Positions 27,276 to 34,996 are shown, counted from the stretch's first letter. The stretch: DNA of 64,000 bases from a virus (IMGVR_UViG_3300044846_002555:78860-142859); one strand, 5' to 3'. The notes: generated by a model from the sequence alone, not told the origin. Numbers and translations: made by a program.

Positions 27276-28076
27276 ATGAAAGAAAAAAATTCCGGTATTC
27301 CGATTAATCAAGAAGAGATTCAATTATATCTTAAAGATATTCGTAAGATTAAAGTGATGACCCCTGAAAGAGAACGTGAGTTATCTAAATTGATTACCTC
27401 GGGTACTCTAACAGAGAACGAGATTAAGGAGATTAATAAAGAATTATTAGAAGGTAATTTACGTTTTGTAATTACCGTGGCGAAACAATATCAAAATCAA
27501 GGGTTGGATTTCCCTGATTTAATCGCTGAAGGTAATCTAGGATTGATGAAAGCCATCAACAATTTTGATTGGTCAAAGAATTTACGTTTCATTTCTTATG
27601 CGGTGTGGTGGGTTAAACAATCAATCCTTCAATCGTTGAATGACAATGCTCGTACAATCCGACTACCGGTTAATGTGGTTCAAGATTTACATAGAGCCAA
27701 AAAAGAAATTGAATCTAATGGTGGTAAGTTAGATGATAAGTTTCAAAACCTACCTTCAATGATTGATTTAGATATGAATATCAATGAAGATGGTGATACC
27801 CTTGTTGACGTGATTAAAAATGAAGGTGCCGATATGCCTGATGAAGCATTTAATGGTAAAGATTTGTTGAAAGCAAAATTAATTTCATTGTTAAATGTTT
27901 TAGATGAACGTGAAAAAGTTATTGTTGAGGACTATTTCGGATTAACCGGAACACAGAGAACCCTTGAAGATATTGGTAGTGATTTTAATCTAACCAAAGA
28001 AAGGGTTAGACAAATTAAAGAGAAAGCCTTACGAAAATTAAGGAACGACTGTTCGGTATTGTTTGATTATATGTAA
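27276..28076 (+). CDS. RpoD-like primary-type sigma factor
   Basis: A 266-residue sigma-70 family protein. Region 1.2 (L-Y-L-K-D-I-R-K-I, E-R-E-R-E-L) is followed by region 2 (N-L-R-F-V-I-T-V-A-K-Q-Y, D-L-I-A-E-G-N-L-G-L, F-I-S-Y-A-V-W-W-V-K-Q-S-I), a short region 3, and region 4 (L-D-E-R-E-K ... Y-F-G-L-T-G ... E-R-V-R-Q-I-K-E-K-A-L-R-K-L-R). It is colinear with Bacteroidetes RpoD but lacks region 1.1, and region 3 is reduced. It should direct polymerase to phage promoters. Whether it reads TTG/TAnnTTTG like the host factor or the TATTTATA class is open. A strong terminator follows. Confidence 0.9.
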   Translation: MKEKNSGIPINQEEIQLYLKDIRKIKVMTPERERELSKLITSGTLTENEIKEINKELLEGNLRFVITVAKQYQNQGLDFPDLIAEGNLGLMKAINNFDWSKNLRFISYAVWWVKQSILQSLNDNARTIRLPVNVVQDLHRAKKEIESNGGKLDDKFQNLPSMIDLDMNINEDGDTLVDVIKNEGADMPDEAFNGKDLLKAKLISLLNVLDEREKVIVEDYFGLTGTQRTLEDIGSDFNLTKERVRQIKEKALRKLRNDCSVLFDYM

Positions 28077-28085
28077 AAATTTTAG

Positions 28086-28117
28086 AACCTTCTATTTATT
28101 ATAATAGAAGGTTTTTT
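28086..28117 (+). terminator. Intrinsic terminator after the sigma-factor operon
   Basis: An 11-bp stem AACCTTCTATT (28086-28096) / AATAGAAGGTT (28103-28113) with a 6-nt loop and a T tract to 28117. Confidence 0.9.
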
Positions 28118-28146
28118 ACTTTTATGATAAAACTAAAACAAAAATT

Positions 28147-28419
28147 ATGAAAGCAATATTAAATTTTATTGATGTGTGGGGAAACAGAATCATGTTTTTC
28201 TTAATTATTATCGTGTTCTTTAAAACTTGTACCACTAATGGTAGAGTAGATAAAGTGACAAAAAAAGTTGATACTTTAGAAGTTAAAATGACTAAAGAAA
28301 TCAAAATTGAAGGATTAAAATCTGAAAAAAGAATGATTCAAGCAACAGACAGAAAAATCATGGATGTTAACAGACAGACAGAAATTGATAAAGAGATAAC
28401 TAAAATCACAAATGATTAA
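28147..28419 (+). CDS. Small membrane-anchored coiled protein
   Basis: A 90-residue protein with one membrane segment (about 13-27, NRIMFFLIIIVFFKTC), then T-T-N-G and a charged coiled helix. The same order (membrane segment, T-T-N-G, coiled coil) occurs in the 30417 product, suggesting related proteins. It overlaps 28412 by 8 nt. It may be part of the lysis or envelope-active region. Function unproven. Confidence 0.55.
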   Translation: MKAILNFIDVWGNRIMFFLIIIVFFKTCTTNGRVDKVTKKVDTLEVKMTKEIKIEGLKSEKRMIQATDRKIMDVNRQTEIDKEITKITND

Positions 28420-29200
28420 GTCAATTATAAATTGGGTTAAAGAACATCCTGTAAGAGCAATGTTCTTAATCCCGATACTTTTAGTTGCGGGTATCTCAAT
28501 ATCTCACGTTGTGTCTTGGTACGACTTAACAAATCCAATTAGTTGGGCGATTTACCTATCAATAGCTATTGAAGTTGGTGCTATGACCGCATTGGTTGCT
28601 GCTACAAACAGAATTAAAGGTGGTGTATGGTTTATGTTTGGATTAGTGACCTTTATACAAATGATTGGTAATATCTTCTTTTCATTTAAAGAAATTGATG
28701 TTAACGGAGATTTATTTAAATCTTGGGTTGAACTAACGTCACCTGTTTGGGAAATGTTAGGGTCTGATATTAATGACGTGGTTTCACAAAAAAGATGGTT
28801 AGCGTTTTTAGGAGGAGGATTACTTCCAATTATTTCACTAACATCATTACACTTTTTTGTAAAATATGACGAATTAACTAAAGAAGGTGACGACGAAGTT
28901 AAAACCGTTGAGGTTGAAGTCATTAAGGAAGTTGAAAAAATTGTTGAAGTTCCGGTAGAAGTTATCAAGGAAGTTGAAAAAATAGTTGAGGTCATCAAAG
29001 AAGTTGAAGTCCCGGTAGAAGTTATCAAGGAAGTTGAAAAAATAGTTGAGGTTGAGAAGATTGTTGAAGTACCTGTTGAGGTTGTTAAAGAGATTATAGT
29101 AACCAATCAACAACCAATGAATGTTAATTACGCGGACTCGACAACTACAACAACAACCAATGATGGTCTTGTTAGATTAAGTTATGTAAAAAACACCTAA
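28412..29200 (+). CDS. Four-helix membrane protein with EVPVEVIKEVEK-repeat tail
   Basis: A 262-residue protein with four hydrophobic segments (about 14-36, 43-62, 70-90 and 128-150). A tail of Val/Glu/Lys/Pro repeats (about 165-230) follows, matching the repeats of 18893, then a Thr run. It lies directly before the amidase gene. A holin-like or membrane-organising role is conceivable from the position, but four helices plus a long repeat tail is not a standard holin, so I leave it unnamed. Confidence 0.6.
   Translation: MIKSIINWVKEHPVRAMFLIPILLVAGISISHVVSWYDLTNPISWAIYLSIAIEVGAMTALVAATNRIKGGVWFMFGLVTFIQMIGNIFFSFKEIDVNGDLFKSWVELTSPVWEMLGSDINDVVSQKRWLAFLGGGLLPIISLTSLHFFVKYDELTKEGDDEVKTVEVEVIKEVEKIVEVPVEVIKEVEKIVEVIKEVEVPVEVIKEVEKIVEVEKIVEVPVEVVKEIIVTNQQPMNVNYADSTTTTTTNDGLVRLSYVKNT
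28905..29095 (+). repeat. Degenerate tandem repeat encoding VPVEVIKEVEKIVEV units
   Basis: GAAGTTATCAAGGAAGTTGA-type words recur several times, and related words are found at 19069-19408. Confidence 0.65.
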
Positions 29201-29231
29201 CATAATCAAATAAACTTTAAAGTTATAGATT

Positions 29232-29831
29232 ATGATAGACATAATAGATGGTTTTAAACCATGTGGAAAACAAAAGAAAAAAAATCAAATAATCCTCACA
29301 CATTCTTCAAGAAGTGTTGGGGATTATTTGCAATCATTAAAACTTAGATTTAATGGTAAATTTAAACGAATACCTAATTACATCGTTACTCGAGATGGAC
29401 AAATACTTCAATTATTAGGTAATAATGAACATTCAAATTATTTTACTTCAGAGAACATAAATAGAAATTCTATCATCGTTTGTTTGGAAAATTTAGGGTG
29501 GTTAGAAAAAGAACCACTAACTAATCATTACGTTAACTGGATTGGTGATATTTATAAAGGTAATGTGTTTGAAAAAAAATGGAGAGATTATTATTTTTGG
29601 CAACCTTACACATCCATTCAAGTTGAAAACACTTCTATTTTGTGTAGTGAGTTACTAAAAGAAATGAAAATTAAAAACCAAGTAATTGGACATAATACAA
29701 AAATAAATGGTATAGAAAGATATGACGGAATAGTTAGTAAAAGTAACTTTGACACTGATTATACAGATGTTAGTCCGGCATTTAATTTTGAAGAATTTTT
29801 AAAAAAAATAGAGCATGAGCAATTCACATGA
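29232..29831 (+). CDS. N-acetylmuramoyl-L-alanine amidase (endolysin)
   Basis: A 199-residue amidase_2/PGRP-type fold that would cut the bond between N-acetylmuramic acid and the stem peptide. Motifs: I-L-T-H-S-S-R-S with zinc ligand H24, N-Y-I-V-T-R-D-G-Q-I (typical substrate strand), I-V-C-L-E-N near residue 83, and V-I-G-H-N with H153. The third ligand is probably in D-T-D-Y-T-D-V-S-P (about 176-184), which deviates from the usual K-x-D/C-P motif. No signal peptide is present, so it would need a holin. It overlaps the next gene by 17 nt. Confidence 0.8.
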   Translation: MIDIIDGFKPCGKQKKKNQIILTHSSRSVGDYLQSLKLRFNGKFKRIPNYIVTRDGQILQLLGNNEHSNYFTSENINRNSIIVCLENLGWLEKEPLTNHYVNWIGDIYKGNVFEKKWRDYYFWQPYTSIQVENTSILCSELLKEMKIKNQVIGHNTKINGIERYDGIVSKSNFDTDYTDVSPAFNFEEFLKKIEHEQFT

Positions 29832-30417
29832 TGAAATAAAAAGATTGGTAGAGGCATCTAGAAAGATGTTATCTAATAGTACAATTAACGAGGACATTAA
29901 TCGTATTAGACAAAAACACGGTATCATAAACGAACAAGTCGATTTAGCAGACGACAATGTTACCTCAAAATTAAATGTGACAAAAAATGTTGAGGATAAA
30001 ATTGATGATGATACAGATAGTCCGGAAGATAAATCACAAGGATATAGAGTTGTAGGTGGTATTATTGTCTTACACGGTAAAGATAATAATGATTTAGATT
30101 TAACCACAGATGAAAAGATTGCTTTCCAAGAAACAATGAATGAATTTGTTGAGCAAGTTTCGGATTTAGTGGATTTCAATAAATTAAACGTATATCCAAA
30201 TAACGTGGAGTGGTCAGGTAGAATTATTGATTTTGATTTGGACTTCTTTTTTACTATTGGAGAAGAAAACGGTGTTTACATTAACGGTGAGATGTTAAAA
30301 ACTGATGACGATTTTTTAGAAATGATTAATAAATTAAAAGTTTTCTACGAAAAATTTAAATCAAAATGGGCAAAAGTTTTAGCATCAAGAAAACAAACAA
30401 GTAATACTGAAGAGTAA
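29815..30417 (+). CDS. Acidic protein with an INED...GIINEQ motif
   Basis: A 200-residue protein. Residues about 24-42 read I-N-E-D-I-N-R-I-R-Q-K-H-G-I-I-N-E-Q, closely similar to the N-terminus of the LysM protein at 48974 (E-E-E-K-G-D-I-L-S-K-Y-G-L-V-S-E-Q) and to the C-terminus of 32064. A disordered acidic stretch follows, then a globular domain (GYRVVGGIIVLHG). It sits between the amidase and spanin-like genes. The motif suggests a virion-linked protein; no function is known. Confidence 0.6.
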   Translation: MSNSHDEIKRLVEASRKMLSNSTINEDINRIRQKHGIINEQVDLADDNVTSKLNVTKNVEDKIDDDTDSPEDKSQGYRVVGGIIVLHGKDNNDLDLTTDEKIAFQETMNEFVEQVSDLVDFNKLNVYPNNVEWSGRIIDFDLDFFFTIGEENGVYINGEMLKTDDDFLEMINKLKVFYEKFKSKWAKVLASRKQTSNTEE

Positions 30418-30776
30418 TGAAAAATATTGTAACTAATAACAAACAAAATATATTATTAATCATCGTTATTGTATTGGCGGCTTGGAACATATTCACTACC
30501 AATGGAATTAAAACAGATGTTAAATCATATAAAGATAAAATAAATTCAATTCAAACTGAAATTGATTCGGCTAAAGCGATTAACGAAGGAATTGATGTTA
30601 AGATTGATTCAGTAAAAGGTAATGTGGTTAAAATTACAAAAGAAATTCATCACATAGATAATAACATAACAATAATTAAAAAACAAACAGATGAGAAAGT
30701 TAATAGTGTTGACACTCTTACTGCTAACGAGCTTGAGCAGTTTTTCACAAACAGATACGATAAAACCTCAAACTAA
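30417..30776 (+). CDS. Inner-membrane spanin-like protein
   Basis: A 119-residue protein with an N-terminal membrane anchor (about 11-28, NILLIIVIVLAAWNIF) and a long outward coiled coil with regular I/V/L heptads. This is the topology of Rz-type i-spanins. Its 3' end overlaps the next gene by 86 nt in a different frame, the classic Rz/Rz1 nesting. It follows the amidase and 29815. It is also similar in plan to 28147. Spanin identity is inferred from topology and context, not from sequence family. Confidence 0.55.
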   Translation: MKNIVTNNKQNILLIIVIVLAAWNIFTTNGIKTDVKSYKDKINSIQTEIDSAKAINEGIDVKIDSVKGNVVKITKEIHHIDNNITIIKKQTDEKVNSVDTLTANELEQFFTNRYDKTSN

Positions 30777-31137
30777 TATACCTACAACTCAAAGTGATAC
30801 CACTAAGATTAGGTTAAAAGTTCCGGTTGCTAAGTTAGTTATTAAGGATATTCTTAAAGGTGATGGGTGTCAGTTGGAATTGAAAGAAACGCAGGTGAAA
30901 GTTATTAAATTAGAGACTAGGGAAAAAGAGAAAGATTCCCATATTGTTTTTCTTGAAGAAAAAGATAAGAATAATAATTTTATGTTAGGTAAAAAAGACG
31001 AACAATTAAAAGTTTCTGAAGACCTAACAAAAAGTTTACATAAAGAATTAAAAGGACAAAGAACAAAAACTTTCTTATGGAAAGTTGGTACTTTCGCTGG
31101 TATATTGGCATCAACATATCTTATTATAACAAAATAG
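30691..31137 (+). CDS. Signal-peptide protein with coiled coil and C-terminal membrane helix (spanin partner?)
   Basis: A 148-residue protein. Residues 1-19 form a clear Sec signal peptide ending S-S-F-S-Q, without a lipobox cysteine. The middle is a charged coiled coil, and a hydrophobic helix lies near 124-145 (FLWKVGTFAGILASTYLIIT). It begins inside the 3' end of 30417. An outer-membrane spanin would normally be a lipoprotein, so this is not a standard Rz1. It could be a one-piece envelope-bridging protein instead. Confidence 0.55.
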   Translation: MRKLIVLTLLLLTSLSSFSQTDTIKPQTNIPTTQSDTTKIRLKVPVAKLVIKDILKGDGCQLELKETQVKVIKLETREKEKDSHIVFLEEKDKNNNFMLGKKDEQLKVSEDLTKSLHKELKGQRTKTFLWKVGTFAGILASTYLIITK

Positions 31138-31144
31138 AATAATT

Positions 31145-32026
31145 ATGAAAACTAAAGAAAGTATGTCAGCTGACTTAATAAATAAAGTTGAGGATGAAAT
31201 GAGTAAAGCCGGAGTTTATAGTAAAGGTATTGAAGGGATGATGGCAGTTAATGATTTTAAAAATTCATTAGGTGAGGAAAGTGAAATTGATGAAAAATGG
31301 TCAAAAAAATATAAAGACAGTATAGATTGTAAAAACCCTAAAGGTTTCTCACAAAAAGCTCATTGTCAAGGAAAAAATAAAAAAACTGAAACTGATGAAT
31401 CAACTGGTTCAGGTTCTGCAGGTGGGTTTTCCGCTCCATTATTCTCAACAACTAAACAAGAAATGCAAGAAAAATGTTGGCCGGGGTATCAACAAAAAGG
31501 TATGAAAAAAAAAGGTGGAAGGATGGTGCCTAATTGTGTGAACGAAAGTAAAGAAGAGTATTGTGATTCTTGTGATAGAGTTAAATCTAAATGTGTTTGT
31601 GGTGAGAAAAAAACTAAAGAAAAAAAATATTTAGATATTGAAGATATGATTCCTGAATTAAGAAAACAACTTAATAAAGGGACTAGATTAGACAAAGACA
31701 CAAAAAAAGTTGAAGCAACTGAAGCAACAGGTTCAGGGTCATCAGGACAATATTCAACGACGGCAGCTTGGGCTAAATCAACAAATAAAAAAGATTGGAT
31801 GGGTAAATCTAAACCTCAAATACCTGGTGGTAAATTTGTCCAAGTTAAGAAAAAATGTAAAAAATTCCCATACTGTAATCAAGGTGACATTAAAGCCCTT
31901 AAGATATATGAGAATGAGACGGTTAAGAAAGCTATTAAAAATATTAGTGAAAAACACAATATTAGTGAGAATGTAATCAAATCAATTATTTCATATGAGT
32001 ACGAAAAATTAAAATCAAATAAATAA
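31145..32026 (+). CDS. Modular Cys-rich protein, candidate internal virion protein
   Basis: A 293-residue, lysine-rich modular protein. Modules in order: K-Y-K-D-S-I-D-C-K-N-P-K-G-F-S-Q-K-A-H-C, then T-G-S-G-S-A-G-G linker, C-W-P-G-Y-Q-Q-K-G-M-K-K-K-G-G-R-M-V-P-N-C, a cluster C-D-S-C ... C-V-C-G, a second T-G-S-G-S-S-G linker, and F-V-Q-V-K-K-K-C-K-K-F-P-Y-C-N-Q-G. From memory, the same short modules recur in proteins of T4-like marine phages, whose roles are unclear. The C-terminal helix resembles a DNA- or protein-binding helix. I infer a virion-internal or core protein. Confidence 0.6.
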   Translation: MKTKESMSADLINKVEDEMSKAGVYSKGIEGMMAVNDFKNSLGEESEIDEKWSKKYKDSIDCKNPKGFSQKAHCQGKNKKTETDESTGSGSAGGFSAPLFSTTKQEMQEKCWPGYQQKGMKKKGGRMVPNCVNESKEEYCDSCDRVKSKCVCGEKKTKEKKYLDIEDMIPELRKQLNKGTRLDKDTKKVEATEATGSGSSGQYSTTAAWAKSTNKKDWMGKSKPQIPGGKFVQVKKKCKKFPYCNQGDIKALKIYENETVKKAIKNISEKHNISENVIKSIISYEYEKLKSNK

Positions 32027-32041
32027 AGTAAAAAACTAATA

Positions 32042-32049
32042 TATTTATA
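32042..32049 (+). promoter_or_regulatory. TATTTATA element (candidate late promoter) for 32064
   Basis: Perfect TATTTATAATAAA, 14 nt before the ATG at 32064 and downstream of the previous stop. Confidence 0.55.
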
Positions 32050-32063
32050 ATAAAAAAACAACA

Positions 32064-33584
32064 ATGAAAAAATTAAATATAACTTATTTAGAAAAAATGA
32101 TTTCTAAAGTATTGAAAGAAAACTTAGGTGAAAAGGCGGAAACTTTAGTATCTAAAATTAAATCGTCTATTAAAGAAAATTCAGAAGTTTGTGAACAGTG
32201 TGGTGGTAATATGAATGAAGACGTTTGTGAACAGTGTGGTGGAAAAATGATGGATGAAGGGATTTATGATGTAGAAGACATCAATAATAAAGATGAATTT
32301 GATTATGTTCAAGAAGAAGAAGATATCGAAACAAATATGGAGAATGAGGAATCTTGTAAATACCATATGGATAACTTTGGTCCGGAGGATGAAAGAACTA
32401 AACAATTTTGTGGTGACTCAATGAATGAGGGGTTAAAAGGTCGTCAAAAAAAATTAGATAAAAACAAAAACAATAAAATTGATTCGGAGGACTTTAAACT
32501 TTTACGTAAAGAAAAAAAAGGAAATAGCATGAAATTTAAGGATAGACATGGTATGGAAGAAGGTAAACATTTTGGTTCATTTGATGACAACGAATGGATA
32601 GATGATAAAGACAGAATTTTTAACAATGATTTTGACTTTGATTATGATGAGGAAGAATTTAACGATTACCCATCATTCAAAGAAAAACATCCGGATTCTA
32701 AATGGTTTGGTGGTAAAGATTATTTTGACACTTACAAAAAACATCACAACCGTCCATTAAAAGTTAGAAGTAGAAAATTTGAAACAGATGAAGGTAATGC
32801 GTTTTCAGGAGCTTTAGCTGACGCTAAAAAAAGTAGTAGAGATTCTTTTGAAGTTGATGGTAAAAAATATCCGGTTAAAGAATCGGTTAGAATGACTGAA
32901 ACTGAGTTAGTTAATTTGATTGAAAAAATTATTTCAGAACAAAAATCAACAGATGTTAAAGACCCTGCGGAGAAAAATAATCTAAAAACTATTGGAAGTG
33001 CACCAGGGTTAGACAAATACAAACAAGTCCATAAAAAAGACGGTAAAGAAAATGAAGATAACCTTAAAGCTGTTGCTCAAAAAATGAAAGATTATTTGAA
33101 AGATGGGTCTAAAGGTGAATACGATACAAATCCAAAAATTTTCCCTAAAGGAAACGGGGAGTTAGCAAAAATGAGTAAGAAGGCGTATGTTCCATCAGGA
33201 GCGGTTGAAGATTATATTGATAACTTTACAGCGGCAGCTTTAGAGAATTTGGATTATGATGGTATAGAACCTAATGAAGAATGGGTGACTAATAACATAG
33301 AAGGTTCTTCAAAAACAGGTAATAATCCTGATTGGGCAAACACTGGCGAATCTGATGTTAATAAAAAACGTAATAAAATTAGAAAAGATAATTTATTAGG
33401 TAAACTTAAAAGAAAGGCTTATAACAAATCTCCTCAACCGGTTATCAATGATAAGTCGGGTGAAGATAAAGGAAGTGAGATTATGACTAAATTAGAATCG
33501 GTTAACGATAAAAAAACAAAACAAATTAATGAAGAGTTTGACAGAATGAAATCTTTAATGGGTTACAATCAAAAAACTCAATAA
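32064..33584 (+). CDS. Tagged Zn-ribbon/EF-hand protein, candidate internal virion protein
   Basis: A 506-residue acidic protein. The N-terminal helix M-K-K-L-N-I-T-Y-L-E-K-M-I-S-K-V-L-K-E ends in the L-x-E form of a prohead-protease site. Two C-E-Q-C-G-G units (about 41-60) look like paired zinc knuckles. D-K-N-K-N-N-K-I-D-S-E-D near 135-150 fits an EF-hand calcium loop. Mid-protein M-T-E-T-E-L-V-N-L-I-E-K-I-I-S-E repeats the tag theme, and the C-terminus I-N-E-E-F-D-R-M-K-S-L-M-G resembles the motif of 29815. No enzyme motif is visible. A scaffold/core or injected protein is my inference. Confidence 0.6.
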   Translation: MKKLNITYLEKMISKVLKENLGEKAETLVSKIKSSIKENSEVCEQCGGNMNEDVCEQCGGKMMDEGIYDVEDINNKDEFDYVQEEEDIETNMENEESCKYHMDNFGPEDERTKQFCGDSMNEGLKGRQKKLDKNKNNKIDSEDFKLLRKEKKGNSMKFKDRHGMEEGKHFGSFDDNEWIDDKDRIFNNDFDFDYDEEEFNDYPSFKEKHPDSKWFGGKDYFDTYKKHHNRPLKVRSRKFETDEGNAFSGALADAKKSSRDSFEVDGKKYPVKESVRMTETELVNLIEKIISEQKSTDVKDPAEKNNLKTIGSAPGLDKYKQVHKKDGKENEDNLKAVAQKMKDYLKDGSKGEYDTNPKIFPKGNGELAKMSKKAYVPSGAVEDYIDNFTAAALENLDYDGIEPNEEWVTNNIEGSSKTGNNPDWANTGESDVNKKRNKIRKDNLLGKLKRKAYNKSPQPVINDKSGEDKGSEIMTKLESVNDKKTKQINEEFDRMKSLMGYNQKTQ

Positions 33585-33611
33585 TTTACAAACAAATTAA
33601 ATCAATTATAT

Positions 33612-33647
33612 TTTCTCCATAGACAAACATCTATGGAGAATTTTTTT
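33612..33647 (+). terminator. Terminator-like hairpin overlapping a start codon
   Basis: The perfect 11-bp stem TTCTCCATAGA (33612-33622) / TCTATGGAGAA (33630-33640) with a 7-nt loop is followed by seven T. The ATG at 33633 lies in the 3' arm, so the structure would both end the 32064 message and hide the next start. Confidence 0.75.
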
Positions 33648-34100
33648 AACTACATAACGAAACCATTAAAACCTGAAGATATTGATATATGGTTTAAGAT
33701 GAATAATATAATTTCTGAAAAAATGGAATTATATTCTGACTTCTGCCATACATTATATATTTTAATATACGACACGTATTTAGGTCAAGATGATGTGTCC
33801 ACCGAAACTAAAATTAAATTAACGGAAGATGATAATTTAAAACACTTTGAATGGTGTTGGATGAAAGTCATAAATAATTTTGGTAAAGAAAATATTAACT
33901 TCAATAAAAAAGGTGACCATTTCGATTATTTTTATTCATTCTTCAGTGAAATATATTATCTCCAAGTTGAAGATAAAGTTAAAAACTCTATTAATAGTTT
34001 TTTTACAGACCTATTTAATACTAAAAAAACTTTCACAAAATCAGATTTAGATATGGTTTTAACCATTTATAAAATATTAGACAAAAATCTTAAAAAATAA
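33633..34100 (+). CDS. Hypothetical protein with a hairpin-buried start
   Basis: A 155-residue, aromatic- and Asp/Lys-rich protein without known motif. The ATG at 33633 lies in the 3' arm of a terminator-like hairpin. The next in-frame ATG is residue 23 (33699), which would be the start if the hairpin simply terminates the upstream message. The coding frame reads sensibly from 33633 (MENFFNYITKPLKPEDIDIW), so I keep it. A weak inverted repeat lies after the stop at 34105-34130. Confidence 0.5.
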   Translation: MENFFNYITKPLKPEDIDIWFKMNNIISEKMELYSDFCHTLYILIYDTYLGQDDVSTETKIKLTEDDNLKHFEWCWMKVINNFGKENINFNKKGDHFDYFYSFFSEIYYLQVEDKVKNSINSFFTDLFNTKKTFTKSDLDMVLTIYKILDKNLKK

Positions 34101-34182
34101 AAAAATCCTTTATAGTGTTTACTATAGGATAAAAAAAATTATTTTATAAGTATTAAAAATAAATTAATTAACACAATTTGAA

Positions 34183-34359
34183 ATGGAAACATTAGAACAA
34201 ATTAAATCTTTAACCGAAGAGTTATCAGTTGATACTTCAAAATTTTTTGGAGGTAATAAAAGTGCAGGAACAAGAGCAAGAAAATCAGCACAAGATTTGA
34301 AAAAATTATTAGATAGCTTAAGAAAAGAGATTTTATCTGAAAGAAAAAAAGAAGAGTAA
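34183..34359 (+). CDS. Histone H1/Hc1-like nucleoid protein
   Basis: A 58-residue protein matching the core of the histone-H1-like Hc1 family of chlamydiae and Bacteroidetes. An N-terminal helix leads to G-N-K-S-A-G-T-R-A-R-K (24-34), then a helix L-K-K-L-L-D-S-L-R-K-E-I and a Lys/Arg/Glu tail. In the family G-N-K-x-A-G-T-R-A-R-K is the most conserved part. It probably binds DNA and may compact phage or host DNA. It is short, lacking the long lysine/alanine tail of chlamydial Hc1. Its stop overlaps the next start by 1 nt. Confidence 0.8.
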   Translation: METLEQIKSLTEELSVDTSKFFGGNKSAGTRARKSAQDLKKLLDSLRKEILSERKKEE

Positions 34360-34547
34360 TGGATAGTATTGATACAATTTTTTTATTTGTATTTATCTTT
34401 TCAGTTTTAACCGTTTTTAGAACGGTTACTAGATTGGTAAGTTCCCTGTTCTCAAACCCACCAAAGAGATTCCAATGGAATAGAGGGGAACTTATTTATC
34501 TTGGATTGGCAATATCGTATTGTTTAACCTACATTATTAAAAATTAA
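34359..34547 (+). CDS. Small membrane protein
   Basis: A 62-residue protein with hydrophobic segments at about 5-27 and 45-60 separated by a basic loop (NPPKRFQWNRGE). It starts on the last base of the Hc1-like gene. Function unknown. Confidence 0.55.
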   Translation: MDSIDTIFLFVFIFSVLTVFRTVTRLVSSLFSNPPKRFQWNRGELIYLGLAISYCLTYIIKN

Positions 34548-34549
34548 TT

Positions 34550-34996
34550 ATGAGTTTGTATAAAGAATTTTCGGAATTATTACCGTACATTCAATCAGTA
34601 AGAAAGATTGAAAAATATTTATCGTTTGATATTAGTTTTCCAACATCGTGGAAACTACCTAAAAAATATGTCCAAGAAGATAAAGTAATGGAGCAGGAGA
34701 ATAAAATACCTGGTAACCGTACATTTTCTTTTGTTGCGGAAATTAACGAAAGTGATGTAGAACAAGTGACTGAAAATTTACAAAACATTATAAAATATAA
34801 TCTTGAGAGAGAAGAAAAAGATAGATTATTTCAAAATAAAGTTGACGAGTTAAAATCTATTTTTGAAAAACAAAATTTAGAGAGTTTACAGAATTTAAAA
34901 TTTGATTTAAAATCTAAAACATTAAGTAAATTAAAACTTGACGATAATGAAGAAGAACTTACAACAACTAGAGTGGTTGCAGAACGAGATAATTAA
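34550..34996 (+). CDS. Hypothetical coiled protein
   Basis: A 148-residue protein. The N-terminal half carries S-F-P-T-S-W-K-L-P-K-K-Y, and a charged coiled-coil C-terminal half runs from 90 to 140. It overlaps the next gene by 50 nt. Unrecognised. Confidence 0.55.
   Translation: MSLYKEFSELLPYIQSVRKIEKYLSFDISFPTSWKLPKKYVQEDKVMEQENKIPGNRTFSFVAEINESDVEQVTENLQNIIKYNLEREEKDRLFQNKVDELKSIFEKQNLESLQNLKFDLKSKTLSKLKLDDNEEELTTTRVVAERDN

Noticed and set aside
34105-34136. Inverted repeat ATCCTTTATAGT/ACTATAGGAT after 34100 as plus-strand terminator
   Set aside because: The stem is interrupted and followed by A, not T, on the plus strand; only weak support on the minus strand where no gene ends.
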